Assembly (NCBI GenBank): GCA_027575805.1
Contig: JANBPU010000244.1
Location: 1-24,045 of the forward strand
Origin: Mycoemilia scoparia
Taxonomy: Eukaryota; Kickxellomycota; Kickxellomycetes; Kickxellales; Kickxellaceae
DNA length: 24,045 nucleotides
Reading direction: 5' to 3'
Under the pieces are notes generated by a model. The model made no database searches and was not told where the DNA came from. It was given only the letters and a program-made list of their open reading frames with translations. Position numbers and translations under genes: made by a program. Shown in pieces: positions 13,427 to 21,566 of the stretch; the stretch's first letter is position 1; each line of letters opens with the position of its first letter.

Positions 13427-14877
13427 GTTAGACTGATGGTGACTATAAAAGATGTTGAGATCTTGGCCGTAAAACTCGAGATATCGTTTTAATAGAAAAT
13501 GGTAGAGAATTAAGATTACCGGGAATAAAGACGAAATGTGATGTTGTATTTATACAAACTGGCAATTTCATTTAAGCTTAATGAAAGGAATAGTAATAAT
13601 AATAATAGCAATAATAATAAAATAGGGTAAAGCAGGGAGGATACATGAACTTTTGGTGGTAGTGATGCAGCAAGCCTGCCACTTGTTTTTAGCCACAAAG
13701 ACATGCACACAAAAAGCAAATTCGGGCATTTAATTATCTTTGTGACCTAAAGAAGGGATTTTCAAGCTCAACATGAACAACAAAATCTCTTCATTCACTT
13801 TTGTTGGAACAAAGAGAGAGATTTCGTCATGGTATTGGAAGCATTTGTAAAATGAGTAGCAGAACAAAGAACATACTAGGAGCTATTCTTTCGTAGTCGC
13901 ATGGCTGGTATGTTTTCATTTACTTTATTTACCTCACAATCAATCCTCTACAGGCACTTTGTAAGCTTCTTAACCCCTTCATGAAAAGGAAATGGAGAAA
14001 GCAAATATATATACAAATGGCCGCATTGAGCATGATTTTTAGAAAAAGATGTCAAGCTGAGCCTAAATATATTCATAAAAGTGACCTGGAATGGGACGAG
14101 ATTTGCCAAAAAAACATATTTTTACATCAATGAAGTAACCGGAAAATCTCCGATAACAAACTTCCTTTAAACAACATAATGGCAAAGAAAACCATCTTAA
14201 ATTAAATTATACACATGCATATTTCCTGCCAATGGCCTATCGTTTCTGAAAATGACCAAATGTGATGGTCTTTTTCAATTACTTGTAGGAAAGGTAAATT
14301 TCAAGTTTCTTGTAAATCCAAACATTTTAATACCAACCACTTTAAAATTACTTTAAAGAGCATGGAACGAGATACATAGGCTTTTATCTCCTTCAATCTT
14401 CACGCCTATTACCTACATAGCCTAAACTAAAAAACCACTATTTCAACATTTGCCCAGGTTTCTCAAGGCTTTAGATAAAATACTACCCTATTGTTATTAT
14501 TATGAAGACAACAAAGGATGGGTTATTTATATTCATTAACATTGCGATTGTCTATTCTAAAAAAGTAAATCGTAAAAACATCAACGATGTCGCGTTTGAA
14601 ACGGAAAATACTTCATGTCCCTTTTCTATTTGAACTCAAAGTCTCATCCCCCCAAACCACTATTCAATTGCACAAAGCCAGCTTGGTCTTGTATTTTCTA
14701 TTCCAACTCTAACTTGCATCTTATATCCTAATTCTTTTTTTACAGTTTCACAGTCATTGTCATCTTGAAATTTTGCTCTCTCTCTCTCTCTCTTTCTTTC
14801 TCTCTTAAAATCCACTTACACACACTAAATATTACTCCTGTCCTTCCATTGAGCTATTCTACGCTCTGCTAATAAGG
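13427..14877. other. Intergenic region, no supported gene
   Basis: This is AT-rich sequence with short spurious frames only. A 43-codon frame at 14502-14633 and a 50-codon frame starting at 13981 have no recognisable features. A CT microsatellite sits at about 14775-14805, upstream of the weak candidate at 14878. Confidence 0.5.
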
Positions 14878-15048
14878 ATGAGCTTTGACAGCAAAGCATT
14901 ACTAATAATCTACATAGTCACAGCTTCAATAACACCTCTGCTGATAATAACCTGTAAATCTATGCCCATACAATTAATCCCAGCCGACTGTCCACCACCA
15001 GCATCAGTCACAACCTCATCCTGTATCCCAGCTTTTCCAGCTCGATAG
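14878..15048 (+). CDS. Possible small secreted protein (56 residues)
   Basis: This short frame starts MSFDSKALLIIYIVTASITP, has a hydrophobic stretch through LLIIT resembling a signal peptide, and ends with a Pro/Ser/Thr-rich tail containing three Cys (at 26, 38 and 49). A fungal-style CT-rich tract lies 75-105 bases upstream. It lacks the CxCxxCxC motif of the neighbouring family and is on the opposite strand. The function is not recognised, and the frame could be chance. Confidence 0.35.
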   Translation: MSFDSKALLIIYIVTASITPLLIITCKSMPIQLIPADCPPPASVTTSSCIPAFPAR

Positions 15049-15225
15049 AGTTCTAAGGCACAAAGAGCTATTAACTTGTAACATTCACATTAATCGTAGT
15101 AACTTTTTTAAGTAAATAGTTGATATTGTTTATACTGTTGACAATATGTGTTGGTTGAATAAAAAGAATTACAAAAATATAAAATTATTAATGGTTTGTG
15201 TCCTAAGCTGGTGGTATAAAGGACT

Positions 15226-15633
15226 TTATTGTTCAACATCAACATCAACATCAACATCATCATTATCATCGTTATCAGCGCCGTTATTGTTATCGGGATT
15301 GCTACCATCATCATTATCATCGTCATCAGCGCCGTTATTGTTATCAGGATTGCTATCATCATCATCATCATTGTCATTACCACTACTGCCGTCATTGATG
15401 CTGGTTGGGATAGGAATAATATCTGGATCATTTATAAGAGTAACATCATAAGGAGGTAGACCCCAGTACCAAGGACCGCACCCACAATCAATACACATGC
15501 AATATGCGAGTTCAGTGTTATATGGATATTTTAGGAGGATTCGGGCTGGGAATCCGAGTACCAGCAGAAGAGATGGAACCAGGGTTCCAGCCAGCAATGT
15601 TGTGGCAATAGTGGGATAAGTTGTAGCTTTCAT
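15226..15633 (-). CDS. Small secreted CxCxxCxC protein 1, with acidic repeat tail
   Basis: The 135-residue protein has three parts. First is an N-terminal hydrophobic signal segment (MKATTYPTIATTLLAGTLVP onward). Next is the family signature AYCMCIDCGCGPWYW (C44, C46, C49, C51) followed by a Pro/Tyr patch. Last is a long Asp/Asn tail. The tail holds two copies of a 17-residue unit (SNPDNNNGADDDDNDDG), coded by a 51-base tandem repeat, and ends VDVDVDVEQ. No known domain is recognised. Four closely spaced Cys could bind metal or form disulfides, and the acidic tail could bind cations; both ideas are inference. A TATAAATAA on the coding strand lies at 15729-15721, about 90 bases before the ATG. 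It is the only family member with the acidic tail. Confidence 0.7.
   Translation of the reverse strand: MKATTYPTIATTLLAGTLVPSLLLVLGFPARILLKYPYNTELAYCMCIDCGCGPWYWGLPPYDVTLINDPDIIPIPTSINDGSSGNDNDDDDDSNPDNNNGADDDDNDDGSNPDNNNGADNDDNDDVDVDVDVEQ
15237..15375. repeat. Tandem repeats coding the acidic tail
   Basis: A CAACAT hexamer array (about 15237-15258) is followed by a 51-base unit repeated about twice and then ATC triplets. All are in frame with the minus-strand gene and code Asp/Asn-rich sequence, so copy number could vary without frameshift. Confidence 0.85.
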
Positions 15634-15720
15634 GACTATTTATTTAAAATACGATATGAAGGGGATGGTTGTATTTGTATTTTGTTTTATCGTGGTGTTA
15701 TTTTTGAAGAATGCGTGCCT

Positions 15721-15729
15721 TTATTTATA
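15721..15729 (-). promoter_or_regulatory. TATA box of secreted protein 1
   Basis: TATAAATAA on the minus strand, about 90 bases upstream of the ATG at 15633. Confidence 0.55.
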
Positions 15730-15733
15730 CAAC

Positions 15734-16272
15734 AAAGCACCTTACATTGGCCCATTTCTCTCCCTCTCTCATTCTATGGCATATTCCTATTTTAAAACTA
15801 GAAGTAGGGCACATCCACAAAAATATACTCTAACCTCCTTATTTTCCAGCTCATCGTTACTACTGCCTTCATTTGATTGAGTTATCATTCGTTCATCGAC
15901 TTGTATACAGACAGACGGACAAAGCAAAGATTTTTGGACGTTATGATCGAACTCTTTCTACAACGGGATTTACTGCATTTTACAACTATACTGACGACAA
16001 GTCAATCCTACTACTGCTGTCAGCATTTATATTTCTTTTTTTTCCATGATAGACAAATAAATTTCTGGAAATCTTATTTAAGGCCCTGATGTTGTGTATT
16101 ATGTTTACAATTGAAATGCGCACACTTGGACGCATTCATATATTTATCAAATGTAGTTTATACTGATTGTAAAAGAGCCGATATATTATATTTACCAGTA
16201 ACCACCACTACTCTGAAACTGATACATTTCTAAAAAGAAGTCTTGGTGCTAAGACGGTCAAAGGTATGGCCA
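15734..16272. other. Intergenic region, no supported gene
   Basis: This lies upstream of secreted protein 1 and downstream of the KR-type peptide gene. Frames of 60-80 codons on the plus strand have no family resemblance or coding-like composition. Confidence 0.5.
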
Positions 16273-16416
16273 AAGTCCACAAGGCCTTAGGCAAACTGGG
16301 GCCACAGGCACTGCATATGAAATTGAAATAGCTCATGATTGGGTCGAAATCTGATGAGGACGCACTATTTCTGCCTACTACCATAGATTCGACCACTAGT
16401 GGAGCCTCAGCATATA
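16273..16416 (+). repeat. Dispersed element D, copy C
   Basis: The most complete copy, from AAGTCCACAAGGCCTTAGGC to the GCCTCAGCATAT end, including CTACTACCATAGATTCGACC and the 10-base palindrome CCACTAGTGG. It ends about 15 bases from the stop codon of the adjoining minus-strand peptide gene, so it probably lies in that gene's 3' UTR. Confidence 0.6.
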
Positions 16417-16431
16417 TAAATCACCTCGATA

Positions 16432-16599
16432 TTAGCAGCTGATTCCACAAGGACATTTCTTACTATTACCACGCACGCACATGCGTTTCCCAAACCCATA
16501 TCTCGCAACTTTTGGTTCTGGAAGTGCTGGCGGTAGAGCCAAAGCCATCTTCATCACAACAACAGCCAAGGCGGTTAGTACCAAAGTAAATTTTATCAT
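16432..16599 (-). CDS. Peptide precursor: signal peptide, KR site, 16-residue four-Cys peptide
   Basis: The 55-residue frame reads MIKFTLVLTALAVVVMKMALA (secretory signal), then a short pro-segment (LPPALPEPKVARYGFG), then KR at 38-39, then MCVRGNSKKCPCGISC and the stop. The layout is that of a Kex2-processed secreted peptide such as a defence or signalling peptide; no known family is recognised. Spacing of the cysteines is C-x7-C-x-C-x3-C. It lies among the CxCxxCxC genes on the same strand and shares with them small size, a signal peptide and a CPC pair (compare GCPCDP in member 4). The length is below 60 residues, so standard gene callers could miss it. What it does is unknown. Transcription is not shown. 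Confidence 0.6.
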   Translation of the reverse strand: MIKFTLVLTALAVVVMKMALALPPALPEPKVARYGFGKRMCVRGNSKKCPCGISC

Positions 16600-16639
16600 C
16601 GCTTAGAACCAAAGTGACTGTATATAGTTAGTATCGGAG

Positions 16640-16938
16640 ATCGAAGAAGAATAAAAGAGTGCGTGTGAGTGGGCGGATGAGCGAGGAGATAAAGGATACT
16701 CATATACCTGTATACACGCCTAAAGGCCTGTAAAGTGGTTAATTGGTTTAGGGATTCTCTATCAATATGCAGACTTATTCTAACCCTTTGTTTTACTATA
16801 GAGTTGCATACATAAATCGCATATAATATGAAGCAGAGCGCAATTCATGGCTTAAGTTAGAGTTTCGAAATTTAATCATGATATTGATTTAAACCACTAC
16901 ACTTGACTAATAAATTATCAAAAAGCTTAAAACTTGCT
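16640..16938. other. Intergenic region, no supported gene
   Basis: Upstream of the KR-type peptide gene. A TATATGAG on the minus strand near 16700 might be its TATA element. No coding frame is credible. Confidence 0.45.
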
Positions 16939-17163
16939 TCAGCTGATCGTTGCTGATGTAGTGTCTTTATCAAGAGAAGGTAGATACAGCGGTGGTTTGC
17001 TTAGCCACGGACCAGGATTGCATTCGCAAGGAATGCAAAAGCAGTAAAGGAGAGCTTGTTCTGTGGCCACATCTTTTGGTATCGGCGAAGCAAATGTACA
17101 GGTTGTAGTAATTGCTGAAAGACCAGCAATAATAGCGATAACAATAGTGCCAAATAGTTTCAT
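16939..17163 (-). CDS. Small secreted CxCxxCxC protein 2
   Basis: The 74-residue protein begins MKLFGTIVIAIIAGLSAITT, a clear signal peptide, with likely cleavage after TFA (before SPIPKD). The signature is LLYCFCIPCECNPGPW (C41, C43, C46, C48), followed by a Pro/Leu/Tyr patch (KPPLYLPSLDKD) like that of member 1 (LPPYDV). It then ends in Thr/Ser. One extra Cys lies at the end of the signal region. Its TATAAAAG is 83 bases upstream at 17246-17239. There is no recognised function; the four-Cys cluster suggests metal binding or a compact disulfide knot. The single exon, size and layout match the other members. Confidence 0.75.
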   Translation of the reverse strand: MKLFGTIVIAIIAGLSAITTTCTFASPIPKDVATEQALLYCFCIPCECNPGPWLSKPPLYLPSLDKDTTSATIS

Positions 17164-17238
17164 GGTTTAATGAAGAATAAATATATAGATATATAAATCT
17201 TTTGAAAGAAACCCACCCACTCCCCCCAAAAACCACCA

Positions 17239-17246
17239 CTTTTATA
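17239..17246 (-). promoter_or_regulatory. TATA box of secreted protein 2
   Basis: TATAAAAG on the minus strand, 83 bases upstream of the ATG at 17163. Confidence 0.6.
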
Positions 17247-17249
17247 CTT

Positions 17250-17624
17250 TATAGAGGTTTATCGCAGAGACTAATATAGTGTCTCTTTTGCTATAAATTC
17301 CAGAATTTAAATCGGAATTCTCTTTATCACAAAACGTTAATCCACTACTATTATTTCTGTTACCATGACACCAATAATAAAGGCTTTTGGTACTTGTATT
17401 GTCCATCGAAAAGTGCAAAGCAAGTAATCAAATAAAGAAGCGAAGAATAAAAGTAACCATGGGCTGAAGCAGTATATGGTATCGAATTTCTATAGATCTC
17501 TAACAAAATAAGGCCGCAAGCCCCACATCTGGAATGTCTCCATCTTATACTTGACAAGAAAAAGGCCAATCGCACAACAGTATCCACATATCAAACAAGC
17601 AATAGGGTCGAAGCTGCCATTAGA
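17250..17624. other. Intergenic region, no supported gene
   Basis: Upstream of secreted protein 2 and downstream of member 3. A 75-codon minus-strand frame at 17360-17587 has scattered Cys but no signal peptide and no family motif. Confidence 0.45.
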
Positions 17625-17843
17625 TTACATTGCGCCTCTACCATCACAGCCACACTCAACACACATACAAAACTCCTTTCTAGGCTTAGGATGCTCTTCG
17701 TCTTGTCCTGTGGGATGCGACGGATATAGCTGTGGATTGGCCGAATCTAATGGCGGAGTGCTTATTACGCCCAAATGTCCCAAAGCCGAGATAACAGCAA
17801 CGGTGGACATCCACACAACAAAAACCAAGCCGACACAACGCAT
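17625..17843 (-). CDS. Small secreted CxCxxCxC protein 3
   Basis: The 72-residue protein starts MRCVGLVFVVWMSTVAVISA (signal peptide), followed by a Pro/Ser/His-rich linker (STPPLDSANPQLYPSHP), a PRK basic step and the signature KEFCMCVECGCDGRGAM at the extreme C-terminus (C59, C61, C64, C66). The aromatic before the first Cys is Phe rather than Tyr. It lacks the Pro/Tyr patch seen after the motif in members 1 and 2. A minus-strand TATAAATA at about 17983-17976 lies 133-140 bases upstream. Function is unknown, but the motif position and gene layout place it in the family. Confidence 0.7.
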   Translation of the reverse strand: MRCVGLVFVVWMSTVAVISALGHLGVISTPPLDSANPQLYPSHPTGQDEEHPKPRKEFCMCVECGCDGRGAM

Positions 17844-18010
17844 CTTTTATAATATGCAGATTTCCAACTAAAATACTATATAATAAGGAAAAATAAAGCG
17901 AAAAGATGGTAGTAATAATTTGTTGCTCAAAAAAAAACACCCCCCTCAAAGAATAAAAGGAAAAGAGGGCTGAGATATTTATACAATCCTAATCTTCAAG
18001 GGAAGGACAC

Positions 18011-18105
18011 AGCTTGAAGGGCCAAATTAATATTATCAATGATAATATAGCCTGGCCAGTATGCATGATAAAACTACTGACCTACTGGTTAAAAAAAATC
18101 ACCCA
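18011..18105 (-). mobile_element. MITE copy M3 (inverted relative to M2)
   Basis: Read on the minus strand it matches M2 at 19353-19475. Shared blocks on the plus strand here are GAAGGGCCAAATTAATATTA, GATAATATAGCCTGGCCAGT and the ACTACTGACCTACTGGT end. It contains the small palindrome TATTATCAATGATAATA. It has no coding capacity. Confidence 0.65.
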
Positions 18106-18543
18106 TATTTTCCTTTTTAAGTTCCATAATAAACTCCACATGTAAACAAGGCTTGAGCAGCCATATTGTATTATAGTTCTTGCATTGCTGCAGCCGCCTC
18201 AAATAACGCCACACATATATTTGGGTGCTTTTTTTGTGCTCAAGATTGTCCCAGTGGGGCTCTATAAAAATGGACATTCCAGAAACTCCGAATCTATTTA
18301 TAACATCAACAACTAAAACAATAGAGCAATTTTATTAAGTATTTGAAATAGAAAGAATATTATCAAAAGCAAGGTTATTAAAGGATTTCTTATCAGCAGC
18401 AGCTACATTATTACTATGGGCCAGACACGAGACTACGAATACATGAGTTGAAGAAAGAGAAGACGGCCAGCCCACTCCCAGAACATCGTCGTCATAGTTG
18501 TTAGTTATTATCAGCGAGAGAGCCATGAAGAAGCCAGATTGGT

Positions 18544-18759
18544 TTAGTTGGCGGGTAGTTGGTTTAGATGATCAGAGTAGTTTGGGTCGCAAGGACATCC
18601 ATAGCACATACAATAATATACTGGTGGCTTCTGGATAGGCCTGGGCACGCGAGTCGGCAAGGGGCGGGAACCAGCTGGCGTGGCAGCAAGTGGCGAGGCT
18701 ATAGTAGAGATGCAAACAACCAGAGAAGCAGCTGTAGCAGTGACAATCGAAAACTTCAT
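18544..18759 (-). CDS. Small secreted CxCxxCxC protein 4
   Basis: The 71-residue protein opens MKFSIVTATAASLVVCISTI with probable cleavage near ASPLA. A Pro/Arg-rich linker (RPLPTRVPRPIQKPP) follows, then the signature VYYCMCYGCPCDPNYSDH (C50, C52, C55, C57) and a short tail ending QLPAN. The MCxxC core with an aromatic before the first Cys is shared with members 1-3. The linker's basic sites could be protease targets. A CTATAAATAG on the minus strand at 18875-18866 lies about 110 bases upstream. Function is unknown. The gene sits between the inverted MITE copies M3 and M2. Confidence 0.72.
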   Translation of the reverse strand: MKFSIVTATAASLVVCISTIASPLAATPAGSRPLPTRVPRPIQKPPVYYCMCYGCPCDPNYSDHLNQLPAN

Positions 18760-18865
18760 TTTGCGAGGGAGTATATAGGACGAACGTGCGTATCTGGATA
18801 TTTAAGCTTAAAAAGAAAAGAGAGAAACTGGATGGCTATATAAACTTGGTTCAGCGGAAGGAATG

Positions 18866-18875
18866 CTATTTATAG
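18866..18875 (-). promoter_or_regulatory. TATA box of secreted protein 4
   Basis: CTATAAATAG (minus strand), about 107-116 bases upstream of the ATG at 18759. Confidence 0.6.
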
Positions 18876-18879
18876 CTAA

Positions 18880-19352
18880 CCCTCATGCCTTATTCAGTGT
18901 TCTGGAAGCACCGGCCTGCGTGCTGAAATATATGCTTACCTATTCGTCTCTTGCACCAACACCAGAAGCAAAAACAATAGAAGCAACCCCAAAAGAGAGA
19001 TGAGGAGTGAATAGGACACTAGCACAGGGCAAGACCCATGTGAGGAATCTCCAATAATGTTGTTGGCCCCACAGCCTGAAATACCAGATTATTATACTTT
19101 GTAGCAACTGCGACTGTGTTTGTACCACATGTCGGCCATTATTCTCCAAGTGCCCTGCACAAATCGCTGCTGGGGACAAAGATTTCTTTAAATTCATGCA
19201 TGCAAATAATAATGCAAATCCCCTGTCTCTCTCCCTCTCTAGCAAAAAATAGGGGACTGTGCTATATCTCCACTTCAAACGTTTTTAAAGTCGGTTAAAT
19301 TCAAGTTAATATTCCTGGTATTTTTGCTGTTACTAGTAGATAAATGTGGGTG
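18880..19352. other. Boundary between the secreted-peptide and zinc-finger clusters
   Basis: No supported gene. A plus-strand frame around 19098-19130 codes a Cys-dense string (CSNCDCVCTTC) but has an upstream stop and no ATG. The switch from minus-strand to plus-strand genes takes place here. Confidence 0.45.
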
Positions 19353-19475
19353 TAATTATTTTCGAAGAGCTGCTGATTTTTACTAGTAGGCTAGTGGTTT
19401 CAACTTGCATACTGGCCAGCCTATATTATCACTGATAATATTGATTTAGCCCTTCAAAAGTAGCTACAGCCAAAT
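19353..19475 (+). mobile_element. MITE copy M2
   Basis: It begins TAATTATTTTCGAAGAGC, continues GATTTTTACTAGTAGGC and TTTCAACTTGCATACTGGCC, and ends CCCTTCAAAAGTAGCTACAG. This matches the inner unit of M1 (8004-8110) and the reverse of M3. It carries the palindrome ATATTATCACTGATAATAT. Confidence 0.65.
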
Positions 19476-19835
19476 CATTCAATTCGGCTCGATTCAATTT
19501 TTAGGGGAAATTAATAGATAAATTTTATAAATCTTTGTCACCAGAGTATCGGGCCTTCTGAAACCTCTCATAGTATAGATTGATAAAGGGATACTTTACA
19601 TCTGGCATTCACATGCTTTAGAATTTCAACCATTTAAATTTATAACCACAAATGGTATTAACAACAAAGTTTGTGACACCACTTTGAACACAGCTAACAA
19701 AGGTACATGTGTTAGACATACAATTCTGGTGTATGAAATGCCGGTTTTTCGTGATACTCTTTGAGTCTGGAATCAAATGAATCTTACTAGCATCTGAAAG
19801 TCGCCCTTCCTCCTACCTTCGAATTTTTGAAATCG

Positions 19836-19843
19836 TATAAAAG
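19836..19843 (+). promoter_or_regulatory. TATA box of zinc-finger microprotein Z1
   Basis: TATAAAAG, 85 bases before the ATG at 19921. Confidence 0.65.
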
Positions 19844-19920
19844 CCAACACAAGATAATTTACATTTGCTACCAAATTTATCCAACATCCCATCGATAATC
19901 CCAAAAAACCTAATCAAAAA

Positions 19921-20133
19921 ATGTATTCTAAAGAAGACACGGTTAGCATCTTCCAATATGAGGATACTGTAATGGACATCAATGAACGACCTCCAAGTAG
20001 AACGAAAATAGAACCCCTTTCTTCTGACGATGACGATGATTATGATTATAGATCCTTAAGATGTTTTGAATGTGACAGGCTTTATGACTGTCCTATAAGA
20101 TTTTATTATCATATAATCCAATGCATAAGGTAA
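19921..20133 (+). CDS. Single-finger microprotein Z1 (C2HC)
   Basis: The 70-residue protein starts in a good eukaryotic context (CAAAAAATG). It has an acidic middle (SSDDDDDYDY) and one zinc-finger motif at the C-terminus: RCFECDRLYDCPIRFYYHIIQC, which reads C-x2-C-x12-H-x3-C. There are no other domains, no signal peptide and no transmembrane segment. One finger alone rarely gives specific DNA binding, so a role in protein contact, dimerisation or RNA binding is as likely. It heads a row of four such genes on the plus strand. The stop overlaps an AG/GTAAAT sequence, so a splice here extending the protein is possible but not needed. Confidence 0.7.
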   Translation: MYSKEDTVSIFQYEDTVMDINERPPSRTKIEPLSSDDDDDYDYRSLRCFECDRLYDCPIRFYYHIIQCIR

Positions 20134-20536
20134 ATGCAAAAAACAGGGACAACTATTACAATATAAATTCAAATTGCAATATATAGACCCCACCACTTTC
20201 CAACAGAATCATTTGCTTTTAATCGAACTGTTCATTCTTTGCTTCTTTTTTAAATAAAGCTTTAGCTTATAGTAACGCAGCATAAATGTTGTTATTCACT
20301 TTTTAAATTCTGCAAAAGACACGTCCCTAAAACATGTAGATTACTACACTATTGATGGCGGACGTCAAGTTGATAACAAAAACAACAGCTCTAAAAACCT
20401 CAATATATAAAAGAACAGATGTCAATTTAGAATGATCAAAGAAACATCATTCTATAAAAAGTTTGATTTATTCATACCTCTGATGCCACGACTTTCAATA
20501 TCAAATTCCAAAGATCATAAAACAATATGGGCAAAT
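20134..20536. other. Intergenic region, no supported gene
   Basis: 3' flank of Z1 with an AATAAA at about 20253. Nothing else is seen. Confidence 0.45.
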
Positions 20537-20641
20537 ATTTTTAATGGGCAACCATCATTAGCTAACAAATAGTGGTCGCCCATTTGGCTGTGGTTACCCC
20601 TATAATGAATCATTGACCACCAAAAGATACCTTTCAAAAAT
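20537..20641 (-). mobile_element. MITE copy M4, compact form
   Basis: A 105-base unit with inverted ends: ATTTTTAATGGGCAACC on the left and, read backwards from the right, ATTTTTGAAAGGTATC. Its two halves correspond to the outer left and right parts of M1 (GGTTACCCCTATAATGA, CCATTTGGCTGTGG, GCTAACAAATAGTGGTC), so it looks like the uninterrupted element. Confidence 0.65.
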
Positions 20642-20725
20642 TATCACCTACATCGCCATTGTGCTGCGTATTTCATCACCATTATCACTGCCCAACATGA
20701 TGTCAGAATCAAGCTTCCAAACTAC

Positions 20726-20734
20726 TATAAAAAG
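20726..20734 (+). promoter_or_regulatory. TATA box of zinc-finger microprotein Z2
   Basis: TATAAAAAG, 111 bases before the ATG at 20837, and about 85 bases after the end of MITE M4. Confidence 0.6.
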
Positions 20735-20836
20735 AAGCACGGTGTTGAGCAGCCTCGACAGGATCCATCCCCATTCAACTATTCCCCCCATCTAACCATC
20801 ATCACAACAATCATTCTACAAGCTACTCTCTGAAAA

Positions 20837-21037
20837 ATGCTCTCCAGATATTTGTCGTCAGTCAAAAAGAATAACGATACCCCCATTTCCTTAGCCAATT
20901 CTCGCAATTCAGATGTTGCTGACCCAGATAATCAAATTACCCCATTTACCACAAACCATAGAAAGTGTCCCAAATGTGGTTTGGTTTTCTCTAAACCCGA
21001 AAATGTAATAATGCACTTGTATCGATGCAAGGCATAA
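20837..21037 (+). CDS. Single-finger microprotein Z2 (C2HC)
   Basis: The 66-residue protein starts at GAAAAATGC. A polar N-terminal two-thirds without recognisable domain is followed by the finger KCPKCGLVFSKPENVIMHLY-RC, a C-x2-C-x12-H-x3-C arrangement with the conserved Phe four residues after the second Cys, as in C2H2 fingers. The protein ends two residues after the last ligand. The layout is the same as in Z1, Z3 and Z4, but N-terminal sequences are not alignable by eye, pointing to an old or fast-evolving duplication. Function is unknown. Confidence 0.75.
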   Translation: MLSRYLSSVKKNNDTPISLANSRNSDVADPDNQITPFTTNHRKCPKCGLVFSKPENVIMHLYRCKA

Positions 21038-21183
21038 AAGAGTTACCATGCCCATGCAAAGCAGCAGCAAAAACTGATGATGATGATGGCAGTGGCGTCA
21101 ATCTGATAGGAGTCATTCTCATAATTGTCAAGGAATCATCGTCAAAGTCACAAAGCAATAGTTGATGTTGCTATGGTGACGCC

Positions 21184-21191
21184 TATATATA
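21184..21191 (+). promoter_or_regulatory. TATA box of zinc-finger microprotein Z3
   Basis: TATATATA, 182 bases before the ATG at 21366. Confidence 0.5.
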
Positions 21192-21365
21192 CTTTACCCA
21201 GCTTCATTATTTCTTTCTAAGCCGAATTTAAAACCCTTTTACAAAAACGAGTAACAGAGAGGGTCACAAGAAAGTTATTTAAACCGGCAACAACATTCAT
21301 AGCTACATTATTTATCCATTTCTTTTCTACTGCCATTCATTAATAAACTTACCACCGTCAAAAAA

Positions 21366-21566
21366 ATGCTCACTAAAAACAAACCAAATTATCATCCGGT
21401 GCCATTCGATAATGATGATGCTGGCTTGGTTATCGATCATCACCCTACCGCAGACAACAATCCAGAGCAAAAGCTCTATAAGGATGGCTTGTGTTGCATC
21501 AAATGTGGGGAGATTTGTGACAGCGGGACGGAATTTATACGGCATTTAAATGAGTATGAACATTAA
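21366..21566 (+). CDS. Single-finger microprotein Z3 (C2H2)
   Basis: The 66-residue protein starts at AAAAAATGC, with the same A-rich leader as Z1 and Z2. The N-terminal part is acidic (DNDDAGLVIDHH). The terminal finger is LCCIKCGEICDSGTEFIRHL-NEYEH. Ligands fit C-x2-C-x12-H-x5-H, a spacing slightly longer at the end than usual, and the conserved Phe after the second Cys is replaced by Cys (GEIC). The motif is therefore the most degenerate of the four. There are no other features. It lies 328 bases after Z2 in the same direction. Confidence 0.68.
   Translation: MLTKNKPNYHPVPFDNDDAGLVIDHHPTADNNPEQKLYKDGLCCIKCGEICDSGTEFIRHLNEYEH

Noticed and set aside
13516..13719. 67-codon minus-strand frame with a long Leu run
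   Set aside because: The Leu tract is the reading of an AAT microsatellite (about 13590-13620); no other support.
15146..15459. Plus- and minus-strand frames rich in Ile/Ser/Met over the acidic repeat
   Set aside because: Other-frame readings of the repeat that codes the tail of secreted protein 1.
16265..16400. Dispersed element D as a classic tRNA-derived SINE
   Set aside because: A-box-like and B-box-like sequences are about 120 bases apart and no tRNA fold could be drawn, so it is left unclassified.
18335..18526. 63-codon minus-strand frame just after secreted gene 4
   Set aside because: No clear signal peptide or family motif; most likely the 3' UTR of gene 4.
19050..19180. Cys-dense plus-strand string CSNCDCVCTTC near 19098
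   Set aside because: An in-frame stop lies upstream and there is no ATG; spacing differs from the secreted family. Could be a relic or chance.
18940..19278. 112-codon minus-strand frame
   Set aside because: No signal peptide at the start, no motif, and erratic composition; crosses the strand-switch interval.
20613..20795. 60-codon plus-strand frame
   Set aside because: It starts inside MITE M4, has no finger motif and overlaps the Z2 promoter.
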